The position numbers and the translations under genes were made by a program. Below the pieces are notes generated by a model. It did not search any database. It saw nothing but the letters and a program-made list of their open reading frames with translations, and was not told where the DNA came from. Shown piece after piece: positions 1 through 9,800 of a DNA stretch of 64,000 nt (its first letter is position 1; each line of letters begins with the position of its first letter). The DNA is from Tetragonia tetragonoides (taxonomy: Eukaryota > Streptophyta > Magnoliopsida > Caryophyllales > Aizoaceae): NCBI GenBank assembly GCA_038025085.1, contig CM076150.1, positions 5,322,501 through 5,386,500 on the forward strand. The letters run 5' to 3'.

Positions 1-500
1 AATTGGACGGTTCCGGCTCTGAAAGCACAAATTCCGATTCTAGTACTGAGTATCCGAATTTTCTACTCGCCCCTTATAATAACCACCACATGTAGATACA
101 TTAAGCAAATGTCATACTTAAATCTGTGATACAATGTATCAAACATCTCAACTTTAATCATTCATCCTTTTAGTCATGTTTACATTGGAATCTCTCTTAA
201 CTTATTTGTATATATATGTTGAGAATTATGTTCTCCTTCCTACTTTGCTCAAACAACCCATAAATTGTTAATCATACGGGTTAAATGAACTTGAATGACT
301 ACTACGTTCTTAATTTGGGAGTTTTCTTCTTAATCATGGAAAATTAGTTAATTACACAAAATGGGGCTGAGTGAATTGAATCTGGGGCTTGGTCTCCAAG
401 GCCTCATTAAATAGTTGATTTGCTTCTCTTTCTTTCGTTTTATTTCCTTTTTTTTTTGAATATTTGATCACTTTCTTTTTATAAGTATAAATATACTAAG
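1..500. other. Intergenic sequence, no gene seen
   Basis: AT-rich flank with no reading frame of note and no recognisable repeat. It holds the distal promoter of the small peptide gene that starts at 634. Confidence 0.5.
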
Positions 501-501
501 G

Positions 502-551
502 AACTTTATGCTAAGTATTATAAAAACCCCTCCATTACTTGGCATAAAGTT
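502..551 (+). promoter_or_regulatory. Core promoter of the peptide gene with TATA box in a hairpin loop
   Basis: A TATA-like TATAAAAA lies at about 519-526, roughly 110 bases before the ATG at 634. It sits between two arms (502-517 and 536-551) that are reverse complements at 15 of 16 positions. A promoter role is inferred from position. The inverted repeat is read directly. Confidence 0.45.
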
Positions 552-633
552 AATCGACTACACTCTTTCTTAATCATCAAAACAAGAAAAACACTACACT
601 CTTTCTATTTCTCTTTTAACCCTTTAAGACACT

Positions 634-936
634 ATGGCTCGAACAAGCGCAATTATCTTTGTGGTAATGTTTGTAGGGTTGTTATTTCTCTACCCCATTG
701 AAGGAAGAAGGTCAATAAAGGAGAATAGTAAGCTAGCAAGTGACCTTGTTGACGGCACTATGCCGCCCCCTTCAAGCCCTGGTCAAAGACACGATCCAGG
801 CCATGGTGGTGGTTGTGGCGACAAAAAGCTTTTCGTGGTTCAAGTTCCTAGTGGTCGTCATCAACTTTTGAAAACTGCCTATAAACCCAATGACAACCAT
901 GGATACATTGTGGGATTAAAAGGCGATATGGAATAA
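634..936 (+). CDS. Small secreted peptide precursor (IDA/PIP-like), 3' end replaced by LTR
   Basis: This frame encodes 100 residues. Residues 1-24 form a signal peptide: a basic start, a hydrophobic core IIFVVMFVGLLFLYP, then a likely cleavage site near EGRR. A proline-rich stretch follows at about residues 44-54, PPPSSPGQRHD, which resembles the core of plant IDA and PIP peptide hormones (P-P-S-x-P-x-x-R-H). It is followed by a glycine/histidine-rich linker and a basic tail. IDA-family precursors are short, secreted and processed to a peptide read by HAESA-type receptor kinases; membership here is inference from one motif. The last eight codons and the stop lie inside the left LTR of the copia element at 909. 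Without the insertion, the frame would cross the target site and stop within about four codons. The mature-peptide region is therefore upstream of the break, and the product may still be made with a changed tail. Confidence 0.55.
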   Translation: MARTSAIIFVVMFVGLLFLYPIEGRRSIKENSKLASDLVDGTMPPPSSPGQRHDPGHGGGCGDKKLFVVQVPSGRHQLLKTAYKPNDNHGYIVGLKGDME

Positions 937-1306
937 AAATAGAAGGAGAGAGAGAGAGAAGAGGGATAAAATGAGGTTGAGAGAGAATGTCGAAATGACA
1001 TAAAATAATTTGTGGAATTTATTCATAGTTATTTTTAGGGAGAGATGTTTCGCCATTCGTTGTTTTATCTTCTTCTTGTATAAATATCTCCAATAATTGT
1101 AATTTAAAGATATACACCAGTTTTGTAATTCATCATCAGAGAATCAGTATATATTAAGAGAGTTATATTTCTTAAGTTAACTTTCTTCCTTCATATTGGT
1201 TATTTTCTCTTATTGATAGCTACCTATTGCAATATCGTGAGGAGGATCCAATTACATAATACTTTGCGTCTACAAGAAACCCGAAAATTCCGCTGCGACT
1301 CTAACA
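909..1306 (+). repeat. Left LTR
   Basis: Begins TG and ends CA, 398 bp, and matches 5592-5989. A likely LTR TATA box, TATAAATA, lies at 1079-1086, with a GA-rich tract near the start. It donates the last residues and stop codon to the interrupted peptide gene. Confidence 0.93.
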
Positions 1307-1308
1307 AT

Positions 1309-1320
1309 TGGTATCAGAGC
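1309..1320 (+). other. Primer-binding site for initiator Met tRNA
   Basis: TGGTATCAGAGC starts two bases after the left LTR. It is the usual plant copia PBS, complementary to the 3' end of tRNA-iMet. Confidence 0.9.
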
Positions 1321-1372
1321 CAACACCAAAATTTAAGTGGTCAAATCTAATTATTTTTCCTTTAGAAAAGTA

Positions 1373-4300
1373 ATGGCTTCTAGTAGGGTAAATGTCAAAG
1401 TAGGAAAATATGAAATCGAGAAATTCAATGGGAAAAATGATTTTTCCTATTGGAGGATGCAGATGAAAAATCTGCTAATATCACAGAAATTGCATAAGGC
1501 GCTAGCGGGAAAAGAGAAAAAGCCAGCAGATATGGAGGATGCGGTTTGGGAAGAACTAGATCTTGAGGCGCGGGCTGCCATAATCTTATGTCTTGAGAGG
1601 GATGTTGCTTTCTTGGTAAATGAAGAAGCAACTGTAGCAGCTGTGTGGAAGAAATTAGAGGATAACTTCATGACGAAGACTCTAACTAACAGGATCTACT
1701 TAAAATCCAAATTGTATACATGCAAGATGGAGGAAGGCACCTCAATCCATGATTATGTCAACAAGTTTGATAGGATCATATCAAACCTAAAAGACATAGA
1801 TGTGAAGATAGATGATGAGGACCAGGCACTAATACTGTTACTTTCATTGCCCAAATCCTATGAAAATCTAGTGCAAACTTTGATGCTTGTGGGTGACACT
1901 CTCACCATGGATGAGACGAGAGCATCACTTCTAGCAGATGATCTACGCAAGGTCGCTACAAGTGTAATGTCCTCTTCAAATGGACGAGACTACAAAGATC
2001 AGGCACAAGGATTATTTGCAACTAGAGGAAGGACCAATGAAAAGGGAAAAAGTAAGCGAGGAAAGTCTAGGCCTAAATCTAGACCTCCTGCTGAGAGATT
2101 ATGCTTTAAATGTGGTGAGCCTGGGCATTTTAAAGCAAATTGCCCAAACAAGAGGGTAACATTCAAGAAACACAACGACTACCCGAAAGAAAAAAGGCAG
2201 GAAAAACAAGAGGCGAGTTATGTCTCAAATGACGAGGAAGATTGTTACTCAGTTACCGAACAATCGTATGATATTTCTGATAAGTGGATGCTTGATTCAG
2301 GAGCCTCCCATCATATGTGCCCAAATAGAAAGTGGTTTACTACTTATCAAAGCATGAATGGTGGTACAGTTTTAATGGGCAATGATCATGCTTGTAAAAC
2401 TGTGGGTCTCGGTACAATAAGAATCAAGATGCATGATGGAGTCGTGAGAACCTTAAAGGATGTGAGACATATACCAGATTTGAGAAAGAACCTAATCTCT
2501 ATAGGTTTATTAGAGAAAAATGGTTGTAAAATAATTATGGAAAACGGGGTTCTAAAAGTTGTTCGTGGTTCCTTGGTAGTGATGAAGGGGATTCGTCACA
2601 GTAATCTTTATCCTCTTTTGGGGACTACTGTTACAAGTGAGTTAGCAGTTGGAATTGGTGGAAGTAAAAACCCGACAGAGTGCACAAAAATATGGCACAT
2701 GCGGCTTGGGCATATGTCGGAAAAAGGTCTATCATTGCTTAGTGGACAGGGTTTGTTGAAGAACATGAAGAAACCACAAATGGAATTTTGTGAGCATTGT
2801 GTGTATGGAAAGGCACACAGAATGAAGTTCTCTACAAGCAAGCACAAAAGCAAGGGGTTGTTAGACTATGTGCATACAGATGTTTGGGGTCCGGCTAAAG
2901 TTACTTCCAAAGGTGGTTCCAGATATTTTGTTACATTTGTTGATGATTATTCTAGGTATGCTTGGGTTTACTTTCTTAAGCATAAGAATGAGGTATTCGA
3001 CAATTTCAAGCGGTGGAGAGCAATGGTCGAAAATAGGACAGATAGAAAGCTTAAAACTCTACGGTCTGACAATGGCACAGAGTACACGGATGGAGCTTTC
3101 AAGGAATCTTGTGATCAAGAAGGTATTGTGAGGCACTGGACAGTTAGAGACACACCACAACAAAATGGAGTCGCGGAAAGACTGAATCGTACACTACTTG
3201 AGAAGGCAAGGTGTATGCGCTCCAATTCTGGGTTAGGTAGAGAATGGTGGGCAGAGTCGGTTGCTACAGCTTGTTATATAGTGAATCGATCCCCACATTC
3301 TTCTCTAGATGGAGAAACACCTTATAGGGTATGGTCAGGGGAACACGCAGATTACGGGAAACTCAGAATTTTCGGATGCACGGCTTATTATCATGTTAAA
3401 GATAATAAACTTGATGAAAGAGCTAAGAAAGCAATCTTTCTGGGATATCCAAAAGGGGTTCAAGGCTACCGTCTTTGGAGTTTACAGGATTCTAAGTTTG
3501 TAATCAGTCGGGATGTGACCTTTGATGAAAGATCTATAATAGCTTTGTCAAAAGCTATGGTGCCGGATAGTGGTGATGTTGAAAGAACTTCAAATACTCA
3601 AGTGGTGGAGATAGAATCTATAAATCAACCAATAGATTCCAATCATGTTCAGGTGGAGCATCCTAATGTTATCCAAGATGAGGAGGAAGACGATGGACTT
3701 GATCGTGATGAGATCGAGCAAGAAAATGCACATGTCATAGAACAACAACATGAAGATTTTTTGGCATCAAGTAAGCCAAAGAGAAATTATAAAGTAGTTC
3801 AGAAGTTTGGGTCAGACAAACCTCTGAGGCATTATGGACAGTTAAACTTAGTAGAGTATGCACTATCGGTGGAGGATGATGAGCCGATCACCTTCAAACA
3901 AGCTATCAATGACAAAGATAGTCAGAGTTGGCTGGTTGCCATGGAAGAAGAGATGCAATCTCTTCATAAAAACAAGACGTGGGATGTACTCCCGTTGCCC
4001 ATAGGTAAGACTGCGATAGGATGTAAGTGGGTGTATAAAAGAAAGGAGGACCCTTCCGAGCCACGTGGTTTTAGGTTTAAAGCCAGATTAGTGGCTAAGG
4101 GTTACGCACAAAAGGAAGGTGTTGATTATAATGAGATTTTTTCTCCTGTAGTGAAGCACACTTCTATTAGGGTGCTATTAAGTCTTGTAGCTCATGGTGA
4201 TCTTGAGCTGGAACAATTAGACGTCAAGACAGCGTTCTTGCACGGTGATTTAGAGGAGGAAATTTACATGTATCAACCTGAGGGATTTAAGGTTGATGGT

Positions 4301-5443
4301 AAAGAAAGTCAGGTATGTCGCTTGAGGAAATCGCTTTATGGATTAAAACAATCTCCTCGGCAGTGGTACAAGCGATTTGATTTCTTTATGTTAAAGCAAG
4401 GTTTCTCCAGAAGTAATTATGATTGTTGTGTATACATTCGTAAGCTTCATGGAGGTGAATATATATATCTTCTATTGTATGTGGATGACATGCTTATTAC
4501 TTCTAAAAGCAAGGTGGAGATAGATAGGTTAAAGTTTAAACTTGGTAAAGAGTTTGAGACAAAGGACTTGGGTGCTGCAAAGAAAATATTAGGCATGGAG
4601 ATTAAGAGAGAGAGAACAAACCGGAAATTATTCTTGAGCCAGAAAGGTTATATCAAACGGGTCATTGAAAGGTTTGGGATGAAAAGTGCTAAATCAGTGG
4701 TAACTCCATTGGCTCCACATTTCAGGCTCTCTTGTAAACAATCTCCCACAACAGCAGAAGATAAGGCTTACATGGGAAATGTTCCTTACGCAAGTGCGGT
4801 TGGTAGCCTAATGTATGCAATGGTTTGTACACGCCCTGATATTTCACAAGCGGTAAGTGTCGTCAGCAGATTCATGGCGAATCCAGGAAAGACACATTGG
4901 GAAGCTGTGAAATGGATACTTCGGTACTTAAAAGGTACCATTGACACCGGGTTATGCCTTGGTGGAGATACATGTCAAATAAGCGGTTTCGTTGATTCAG
5001 ATTATGCTGGTGATCTAGATAGAAGACGATCTACTACTGGTTATGTATTTAAGATACATGGTGCTCCAGTTAGTTGGCGATCAATGTTGCAAGCTACAGT
5101 GGCTCTTTCTACTACAGAGGCCGAATACATGGCTGTAGCAGAAGGTGTAAAGGAAGCATTGTGGTTGCGGGGTCTTCTAAATGACTTGGGCTTACAACAA
5201 GACTGCGTAAAATTGAGTTGTGATAGCCAAAGTGCTATTCATTTAGCAAAGAATCAAGTACATCATGCTCGCACCAAGCACATAGATGTAAGATATCATT
5301 TTGTGCGAGATGTTATAGAGGATAGTGATATTTTTCTTAAAAAGGTCCACACAGATGATAACCCATCAGACATGTTAACAAAAGTGGTGTCAGGGTGCAA
5401 GTTCCAACATTGCTTGGAATTGCTTAAGGTTATTCCATGTTAG
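1373..5443 (+). CDS. Copia polyprotein (gag, protease, integrase, reverse transcriptase, RNase H)
   Basis: The open frame extends back to 1337, but the ATG at 1373 (MASSRVNVKVGK) matches the usual copia gag start. Residues below are numbered from 1337. Gag is followed by a CCHC knuckle at about 256-269 (CFKCGEPGHFKANC). The protease has DSGA at about 320. The integrase HHCC finger lies around 450-495, and its DDE core has TDVWGP near 513, LRSDNGTEY, and the Glu in QNGVAERLNRT. Reverse transcriptase carries YVDD at about 1048. RNase H near 1215-1340 has DSDYAGD, STTEAEY and the HIDVRYHFVRD stretch. No stop or frameshift interrupts it and every catalytic signature seen is present, so it may be autonomous. 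About 1356 residues is normal for a copia polyprotein. Confidence 0.93.
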   Translation: MASSRVNVKVGKYEIEKFNGKNDFSYWRMQMKNLLISQKLHKALAGKEKKPADMEDAVWEELDLEARAAIILCLERDVAFLVNEEATVAAVWKKLEDNFMTKTLTNRIYLKSKLYTCKMEEGTSIHDYVNKFDRIISNLKDIDVKIDDEDQALILLLSLPKSYENLVQTLMLVGDTLTMDETRASLLADDLRKVATSVMSSSNGRDYKDQAQGLFATRGRTNEKGKSKRGKSRPKSRPPAERLCFKCGEPGHFKANCPNKRVTFKKHNDYPKEKRQEKQEASYVSNDEEDCYSVTEQSYDISDKWMLDSGASHHMCPNRKWFTTYQSMNGGTVLMGNDHACKTVGLGTIRIKMHDGVVRTLKDVRHIPDLRKNLISIGLLEKNGCKIIMENGVLKVVRGSLVVMKGIRHSNLYPLLGTTVTSELAVGIGGSKNPTECTKIWHMRLGHMSEKGLSLLSGQGLLKNMKKPQMEFCEHCVYGKAHRMKFSTSKHKSKGLLDYVHTDVWGPAKVTSKGGSRYFVTFVDDYSRYAWVYFLKHKNEVFDNFKRWRAMVENRTDRKLKTLRSDNGTEYTDGAFKESCDQEGIVRHWTVRDTPQQNGVAERLNRTLLEKARCMRSNSGLGREWWAESVATACYIVNRSPHSSLDGETPYRVWSGEHADYGKLRIFGCTAYYHVKDNKLDERAKKAIFLGYPKGVQGYRLWSLQDSKFVISRDVTFDERSIIALSKAMVPDSGDVERTSNTQVVEIESINQPIDSNHVQVEHPNVIQDEEEDDGLDRDEIEQENAHVIEQQHEDFLASSKPKRNYKVVQKFGSDKPLRHYGQLNLVEYALSVEDDEPITFKQAINDKDSQSWLVAMEEEMQSLHKNKTWDVLPLPIGKTAIGCKWVYKRKEDPSEPRGFRFKARLVAKGYAQKEGVDYNEIFSPVVKHTSIRVLLSLVAHGDLELEQLDVKTAFLHGDLEEEIYMYQPEGFKVDGKESQVCRLRKSLYGLKQSPRQWYKRFDFFMLKQGFSRSNYDCCVYIRKLHGGEYIYLLLYVDDMLITSKSKVEIDRLKFKLGKEFETKDLGAAKKILGMEIKRERTNRKLFLSQKGYIKRVIERFGMKSAKSVVTPLAPHFRLSCKQSPTTAEDKAYMGNVPYASAVGSLMYAMVCTRPDISQAVSVVSRFMANPGKTHWEAVKWILRYLKGTIDTGLCLGGDTCQISGFVDSDYAGDLDRRRSTTGYVFKIHGAPVSWRSMLQATVALSTTEAEYMAVAEGVKEALWLRGLLNDLGLQQDCVKLSCDSQSAIHLAKNQVHHARTKHIDVRYHFVRDVIEDSDIFLKKVHTDDNPSDMLTKVVSGCKFQHCLELLKVIPC

Positions 5444-5578
5444 GAACTACATGGAGTAATAATGGAACTACGTATGGTTTGATCCCAGTCACAGGGTACG
5501 TAGGCAACCATTGACACAATGGTGCAACCGGATAATACAATTCGTTCGTCCAAAATTTGAATATTATCAAATTATGAA

Positions 5579-5591
5579 CGAGGTGGAGAAT
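5579..5591 (+). other. Polypurine tract
   Basis: The purine-rich AGGTGGAGAA directly precedes the right LTR, where plus-strand DNA synthesis is primed in LTR retrotransposons. Confidence 0.85.
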
Positions 5592-5989
5592 TGTGGGATT
5601 AAAAGGCGATATGGAATAAAAATAGAAGGAGAGAGAGAGAGAAGAGGGATAAAATGAGGTTGAGAGAGAATGTCGAAATGACATAAAATAATTTGTGGAA
5701 TTTATTCATAGTTATTTTTAGGGAGAGATGTTTCGCCATTCGTTGTTTTATCTTCTTCTTGTATAAATATCTCCAATAATTGTAATTTAAAGATATACAC
5801 CAGTTTTGTAATTCATCATCAGAGAATCAGTATATATTAAGAGAGTTATATTTCTTAAGTTAACTTTCTTCCTTCATATTGGTTATTTTCTCTTATTGAT
5901 AGCTACCTATTGCAATATCGTGAGGAGGATCCAATTACATAATACTTTGCGTCTACAAGAAACCCGAAAATTCCGCTGCGACTCTAACA
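5592..5989 (+). repeat. Right LTR
   Basis: Same 398-bp sequence as 909-1306 by eye, followed by the target duplication TACAT at 5990-5994. Confidence 0.93.
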
Positions 5990-5994
5990 TACAT

Positions 5995-6810
5995 GATGAA
6001 TAATTAATCGCGTCTTAAGTGAGCATCAATAGACGATTTGGTACTGTAGGCACTAAAAATTTGTTAAGTGTTTTAATTAAATTTAATTAATTAAATTTTG
6101 TTGTCTACAGATACTATTAAAATCACCTGCGTATGACCCTTAAAAATCGGGTTCATGGAGAATTTTGACTAAAAAGTAATTTTTGGCCAATTTTAAAGAT
6201 TTGTGTATTTGCCCCACCATTTTCCTTTTCACTCTTTATTTCTTATTTTTCCTTTTCCCTTTTCTTTATTTCTTGCTTTTTCCTTTTCTCCCTCTCTCCC
6301 CCCACTCACTTTCATTCATACACTCTCTCCTTATAATCACTTTTTCTCTCCTCCCTTGTTTATTCAAATGGAGAGAGGGGAAGAAACTGAAACATACTGG
6401 GGAAGGTAGCGTGTGCGGTGAACCGCCATTGAACCAATAACTGGCCTGGGACTCCATAGATTGAAATTCCCAAAGACATACATAAAAGCAGCAAGATCAT
6501 TGAGAAATTCTCACTAATTAGTGTATTGGAGAACATTTTGGTTCCTTAAATTTCCGTGATTGAAATGAAGAGATCATCTTGTTTTATTAAACATTTCCAA
6601 TGAAGTTAGCAACTAAAGATTATATTGTGTAGCAGAATTAGTAAACTGAAAAAATATAGGGTAACTAATATGTCTAAGAACCGTAAAGCAGATATTAATG
6701 CCAGTAACAACTAATTTATTTAATAATTTTTGCTATTATTTAATTTACGATGGATTTTTTGGGTTAAACTAAGTAAATCTTTTCTCGTTGAGTTTTACAA
6801 TCTAATTTTA
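5995..6810. other. Intergenic sequence between copia element and MULE array
   Basis: Downstream flank of the peptide gene. It includes an AT-rich palindromic run of TTAATT/AATTAA near 6070-6100 and a pyrimidine-rich tract at about 6215-6360. The short frames in the tract are low complexity and resemble no protein I recognise. Confidence 0.4.
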
Positions 6811-6814
6811 GGGA

Positions 6815-9800
6815 GTTGCTATACGTAAATCGCAAATTACTAAACATAAATCCTCACTTTCAACAATACTCTAAGTAATTTTTAGTCCTTTCTCTCTCTT
6901 CCTTCCTTTTCTCTCAATCAACGATTTCCCCTCTCTCTCCCCCTGCATTTTCTCTCTCCCTAACCCATCCCGTATGAACGGAGACACGGTGGCTAGGGGT
7001 GGCAGTAGGTGGTGGGCGTAGATCAGGGTGGTCGACAAAGGCGTTTGGACGGGTGGGCGGTTGGGTGACAAGGTGTTTGATAGTGCGAAGGAAAATCGGG
7101 CGGTTGGTCGACAAGGCGTTTGAACGGGTGGGCGGCGACTTGTGTCTGATGGCTGGGTGGCGGAAGTGGCTGACGGTTGGGCGGCGCGACTTTTGGCTGA
7201 CTTGTGGCGCGACTTGTGGCTGACTTGGGGCGATGGAATAGCCGGGGTGGCTGTCAGGGGAGGGGGCTGGGTTTTGCTGGTTGGGGTTTGGGCGGTTTTT
7301 GATTTTATTTTTTTTTCCCCTTAACTTTTGTTTTTATTTTTTATTATGTTTATTTCTTAATGAATTTATTCTTAATAATAATAACTAAACGAAATACAAT
7401 TTTTTTGTTTTTTGGTCAATGCTAAAGATCAGTTTATTCACACTTATTACTTATAAAGGGTGTTTAGGTAATTAAATGAATAAATATTATAATAAAAATT
7501 TGTTTGGTTTATAATTAAACTTAAAGTATGTGATAGCCTAAAAAAATCAAAATTGTGATGTATAATATAAATACTTGTAAAACAATGCTAAAATGTACTC
7601 CGTATGAAATAAAATATGTAAGCTAAACAAACAAAAATCAAGAAAAACAAAAATCCTAACTCACTGTCACAGGAATCGCGATTGCACTTAGCACATGCAA
7701 CAAGCCCCTTAAACCCCTAGGTTCTCCCTAGTGGACGAGTAAGGTCTCGTGAGGGTTTACAGAAGATATACCCACAACCCCAATCTAAAGGAGGTTGCTA
7801 TACGTAAATCGCAAATTACTAAACGTAAATCCTCACTTCCAACAATACCCCTAAGTAATTTTCAGTCCTTTCTCTCTCTTCCTTCCTTTTCTCTCAATCA
7901 ACAATTTTCCCTCTCCCTCCCCCTGCATTTTCTCTCTCCCTAACCCATCCCGTCTGACCGGAGACACGGTGGCTAGGGGTGGCAGTAGGTGGTGGGCGTA
8001 GATTGGGGGAGGTAGACAAAGGCGTTTGGACGGGTGGGCGGTTGGGTGACAAAGTGTTTGCTAGTGCGAATGAAAATCGGGCGGTTGGTCGACAAGGCGT
8101 TTGGACGAGTGGGCGACGACTTGTGGCTGACGGCTGGGCGGCAGAAGTGGCTGACGGTTGGGTGGCGCGACTTGTGGCTGACTTGGAGCAATGGAATGGT
8201 GGGAGTGGTTGTCAGGGGAGAGGGCTGGGGTTTGCTGGTTGGGGTTTGGGCGGTTTTTTGATTTTTTTTTTCCTTAACTGTTGTTTTTATTTTTTAATAT
8301 GTTTATTTCTTAATGAATTTATTCTTCTTAATAATAACTAAACGGAATACAATTTTTTTTGTTTTTTGATCAATGCTAAAGATCAGTTTATTCACTCTTA
8401 TTACTTATAAAGGGTGTTTAGTTAATTAAATGAATAAATATTATGTTAATAATTTGTTTGGTTTATAATTAAACTTAAAGTATGTGATAGCCTAAAAAAA
8501 ATCAAAATTGTGATGTATAATATAAATACTTGTAAAACAATGCTAAAATGTACTCCGTATGAAATAAAATATGTAAGCTAAACAAACAAAAATCAATAAA
8601 AAAATACCCTAACTCACTGTCGCAGGAATCACGATTGCACTTAGCACGTACAACAAGCCCTTTAAACCCCTAGGTTCTCCCTAGTGGACGAGTAAGGTCT
8701 CGTGAGGGTTTACAGAAGATATACCCACAACCCCAATCTAAAGGGGGTTGCTATACGTAAATCGCAAATTACTAAACGTAAATCCTCACTTCCAACAATA
8801 CCCCTAAGTAATTTTCAGTCTTTTCTCTCTCTTCCTTCCTTTTCTCTCAGTCAACGATTTTCCCTCTCTCCCTAACCCATCTCGTATGAACGGAGACACG
8901 GTGGCTAGGGGTGGCAGTAGGTGGTGGGCGTAGATCAGGGTCGACAAAGGCGTTTGGACGGGTGGGCGGTTGGGTGACAAGGTGTTCGATAGAGCGAAGG
9001 AAAATCGGGCGGTTGGTCGACAAGGCGTTTGGACGGGTGGGCGGCGACTTGTGGCTGACGGCTGGGTGGCGGAAGTGGCTGACGGTTGGGCAGCGCGACT
9101 TGTGGCGCGACTTGTGGCTGACTTGGGGCGATGGAATAGCCGGTGTGGCTGTCAGGGGAGGGGGCTGGGTTTTGCTGGTTGGGGTTTGGGCGGTTTTTGA
9201 TTTTTTTTTTCCCCTTAATTTTTTTTTTATTTTTTAATATGTTTATTTCTTAATGAATTTATTCTTAATAATAATAACTAAACGAAATACAATTTTTTGT
9301 TTTTTGGTCAATGCTAAAGATCAGTTTATTCACACTTATTACTTATAAAGGGTGTTTAGGTAATTAAATAAAAAAATAATATGTTAATAATTTGTTTGGT
9401 TTATAATTAAACTTAAAGTATGTGATAGCCTAAAAAAAACAAAATTGTGATGTATAATATAAATACTTGCTTGTATAACAATGCCAAAATGTACTCCGTA
9501 TGAAATAAAATATGTAAGCTAAACAAACAAAAATCAAGAAAAACAAAAATCCTAACTCATTGTCGCAGGAATCGCGATTGCACTTAGCACGTGCAACAAG
9601 CCCTTTAAACCCCTAGGTTCTCTCTAGTGGACGAGTAAGGTCTCGTGAGGGTTTACAGAAGATATACCCACAACCCTAATCTAAATGGGGTTGCTATACG
9701 TAAATCGCAAATTACTAAACGTAAATCCTCACTTCCAACAATACCCCTAAGTAATTTTCAGTCCTTTCTCTCTCTTCCTTCCTTTTCTCTCAATCAACAA

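Larger units (their letters stand above)
909..5989 (+). mobile_element. Complete Ty1/copia LTR retrotransposon
   Basis: The element is 5081 bp: left LTR, primer-binding site, one polyprotein gene, polypurine tract, right LTR. Both LTRs are 398 bp, start TGTGGG and end TAACA, and I see no difference between them. It is flanked by the 5-bp target duplication TACAT (904-908 and 5990-5994). The gag-PR-IN-RT-RH order is the copia order. Identical LTRs and an uninterrupted frame point to a recent insertion. The target is the 3' end of the small peptide gene. Confidence 0.95.
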
